Positions 62,288 to 64,000 of a stretch of 64,000 nt of DNA are shown here, in pieces; the first letter of the stretch is position 1, and every line of letters starts with the position of its first letter. The translations under genes were made by a program, and so were the position numbers. A model generated the notes under the pieces. That model was not told the origin of the DNA and did no database searches. It saw nothing but the letters and a program-made list of their open reading frames with translations. The DNA comes from Bacillus cytotoxicus (GTDB lineage Bacteria; Bacillota; Bacilli; Bacillales; Bacillaceae_G): the NCBI RefSeq assembly GCF_023715645.1, contig NZ_JAMBOP010000011.1, positions 62,001 through 126,000 on the forward strand. Direction: 5' to 3'.

Positions 62288-62315
62288 TTGACTGAATGCT
62301 CACTCATCATATAAT
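62288..62315 (+). promoter_or_regulatory. fadF promoter with FadR-like operator
   Basis: TTGACT (62288-62293), a 16-bp spacer and TATAAT (62310-62315). TGAATGCTCACTCATCAT (62293-62310) in the spacer partly matches the B. subtilis FadR box TGAATGANTANTCATTCA: the first six bases and TCAT at 12-15 agree. In B. subtilis fadF belongs to the FadR regulon. Confidence 0.5.
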
Positions 62316-62405
62316 GGGAGTAGGGGTAATAAATTCAGAAAATTATTTATTTTTGAAGATTCGAAAATAAAAAAGTATACTACATGAAGAGGGGTTGGCA
62401 GAAAT

Positions 62406-64000
62406 ATGAATAGCTTATTAATTGTCAATTGGTTGGCCGCAATCGCCGTCATAGCGTATGGGGTGTATTTATTTGTGTATCTTATACGAACACGGATTGC
62501 CTACATACAATTAGGAAAAAAGGTAGAGTTTGATCGCCGCTTCAAAGAAAGATGGGATCGTATTAAAGGGAATGTCTTCGGACAAAAGAAGCTGCTTAAA
62601 GATAAAAAAAGTGGCATCATGCATGTTATGTTTTTTTACGGATTTATTCTTGTCCAATTTGGAGCAATTGACTTCATATGGAAAGGCTTAGCACCAGGAT
62701 CACATCTTCCACTTGGACCACTATATTCTGCATTTACATTCTTCCAAGAAATCGTCACACTTATTATTTTAATCGCAGTATTTTGGGCTTTTTATAGAAG
62801 GTATATTGAGAAGCTTGTTCGCTTAAAGAGGAACTTTAAAGCAGGGCTTGTGTTAATTTTTATCGGCGGCTTAATGTTATCTGTTCTCCTTGGTAATGGA
62901 ATGGGCATCATTTGGCATGGCGAGGAATTATCATGGAGTGAACCGATCGCTTCTGCAATCGCTTACTTACTTTCTGGAATTGGTGAAACAGCTGCAATTG
63001 CTGTGTTCTATTTTGCATGGTGGCTGCATCTACTTCTTTTGTTAACGTTTTTAGTTTACGTTCCACAATCGAAACATGCACATTTAATTGCAGGACCAGC
63101 AAATGTATACTTTAGCCGTTTAACAAACCCAGGGAAATTAGAAAAAATTGATTTTGAAGATGAAACACAAGAAACGTTTGGCGTTGGGAAAATTGAAGAC
63201 TTCAAACAAACGCAGCTTATTGATCTATATGCATGCGTAGAGTGCGGCCGCTGCACGAATATGTGCCCAGCAACAGGAACTGGTAAGATGTTGTCGCCAA
63301 TGGATTTAATTTTAAAGTTGCGTGACCATTTAACAGATAAAGGTGCAGCAGTAACGTCGCGCGCACCGTGGGTACCAACCGTTGCATTTAACAATACAAA
63401 AGGGAACCAATTAGCAATGATGGCAGGAGGATCTGGCCAGCATGAATCAGCGGCAACGCTCGCATACGATCCAAGTTTAATTGGCGATGTCATTACTGAA
63501 ACAGAAATTTGGGCTTGTACAACGTGTCGTAACTGTGAAGATCAATGTCCAGTTATGAACGAACACGTTGATAAAATTATTGATTTGCGCCGTTACCTCG
63601 TTTTAACAGAAGGAAAAATGGATCCAGAAGCGCAGCGCGCCCTAACAAATATCGAGCGTCAAGGCAACCCTTGGGGACTGAATCGTAAAGAGCGTGAAAC
63701 GTGGCGTACGATGGAAGATGAAGTGTCCATTCCAACTGTGAAAGAAAAAGCAAAAGCAGAAGAAGAATTTGAATACTTATTCTGGGTAGGTTCTATGGGA
63801 TCTTATGATAATCGCAGCCAGAAAATTGCGTTATCTTTTGCGAAATTAATGAATGAAGCTGGTATTTCCTTTGCTATCCTCGGAAATAAAGAGAAAAATT
63901 CAGGAGATACACCGCGCCGCCTTGGAAATGAATTTGTTTTCCAAGAGATGGCGAATAAAAATATTGAAGAGTTTGAGAAAGCAGGCGTGAAGAAGATTGT
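62406..64000 (+). CDS. fadF: iron-sulfur heterodisulfide reductase-like protein FadF (3' end outside window)
   Basis: 531 codons are visible without a stop; the family is about 700 aa, so the end is beyond the window. The N-terminal part has five membrane helices of the NarI/gamma-subunit type, including HVMFFYGFILVQF with conserved His. Two 4Fe-4S ferredoxin motifs follow: CVECGRCTNMCP (residues 277-288) and CTTCRNCEDQCP. A CCG-type domain begins near the right edge. In Bacillus it is thought to take electrons from acyl-CoA dehydrogenase in fatty-acid oxidation (fadF-acdA operon). ATG 62406 follows AGAGGGG. Confidence 0.9.
   Translation, partial: MNSLLIVNWLAAIAVIAYGVYLFVYLIRTRIAYIQLGKKVEFDRRFKERWDRIKGNVFGQKKLLKDKKSGIMHVMFFYGFILVQFGAIDFIWKGLAPGSHLPLGPLYSAFTFFQEIVTLIILIAVFWAFYRRYIEKLVRLKRNFKAGLVLIFIGGLMLSVLLGNGMGIIWHGEELSWSEPIASAIAYLLSGIGETAAIAVFYFAWWLHLLLLLTFLVYVPQSKHAHLIAGPANVYFSRLTNPGKLEKIDFEDETQETFGVGKIEDFKQTQLIDLYACVECGRCTNMCPATGTGKMLSPMDLILKLRDHLTDKGAAVTSRAPWVPTVAFNNTKGNQLAMMAGGSGQHESAATLAYDPSLIGDVITETEIWACTTCRNCEDQCPVMNEHVDKIIDLRRYLVLTEGKMDPEAQRALTNIERQGNPWGLNRKERETWRTMEDEVSIPTVKEKAKAEEEFEYLFWVGSMGSYDNRSQKIALSFAKLMNEAGISFAILGNKEKNSGDTPRRLGNEFVFQEMANKNIEEFEKAGVKKI

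Noticed and set aside
62326-62346. CodY box upstream of fadF
   Set aside because: Three mismatches and located after the -10; too weak to call.
1-64000. tRNA, rRNA, prophage or integrative element
   Set aside because: No cloverleaf or rRNA sequence, integrase, phage structural gene or attachment repeats were recognised.

Overview
The window is a chromosomal segment of a low-GC Gram-positive endospore former of the Bacillus cereus group. The strongest sign is a complete plcR-papR quorum-sensing locus (59.6-60.9 kb) with PlcR boxes and flanking Spo0A boxes. Spore genes (cwlJ, gerQ, rsfA, pbpG) and B. subtilis-like gene order (ywd, ywf, ywh and ywi genes) agree. The PapR peptide ends in LPFEH, a minority pherotype, and several proteins look diverged from the B. 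anthracis/B. cereus versions I remember. A divergent member such as B. cytotoxicus is possible, but this is not proven from the window.

Layout. 0-7 kb: tail of a membrane glycosyltransferase, a HemAT-type oxygen sensor, a TRIC-like channel, then surface-polysaccharide genes (Wzy/ligase-like, GT4, TagA/WecG). 7-12 kb: a NiaP-like niacin transporter, a LytTR regulator with a degenerate receiver, cstA plus a YbdD/YjiX partner, and a parS-like site. 12-15 kb: pyridoxine kinase, a ClC channel, a MaoC hydratase. 15-21 kb: SAM riboswitch-metY-metA, then hom-thrC-thrB. 21-27 kb: a YczE-type membrane protein, a CcpB-like LacI regulator, a GDSL esterase with an ABC exporter, and ung. 27-36 kb: ywd genes, a K+ channel, cwlJ-gerQ and a DD-carboxypeptidase. 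36-43.5 kb: hemQ, pta, lipL, rsfA, ywfO, ywhB, ywhC, ywhD. 43.9-50 kb: an acetyltransferase, pbpG, a GDPD, a MerR-MFS pair. 49.5-55.7 kb: speE, speB, a YxeA-like protein, ywiB-argS, map. 55.8-59.2 kb: a YvfRSTU-like ABC/two-component operon. 59.7-60.9 kb: plcR-papR. 60.9-64 kb: a cardiolipin synthase and the start of fadF, which runs off the right edge.

The genes are mostly ordinary; the intergenic DNA is not. I count about 17 copies of one roughly 150-200 bp element with TATATAAATCC-type terminal inverted repeats and conserved internal hairpins (MITE-like, possibly bcr1-related). Some are in tandem and some lie within about 20-50 bp of start codons. A second, unrelated structured repeat of about 120 bp (six full or partial copies) occupies 43.5-52.6 kb, mainly around the polyamine genes, where the first family is almost absent. 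Two further palindromic elements abut or interrupt the first family. No rRNA, tRNA, CRISPR array, prophage or intact insertion sequence is visible.

Coordinates of CDS features include the stop codon. Names rest on recognition of motifs and gene order by eye; no database search was run.
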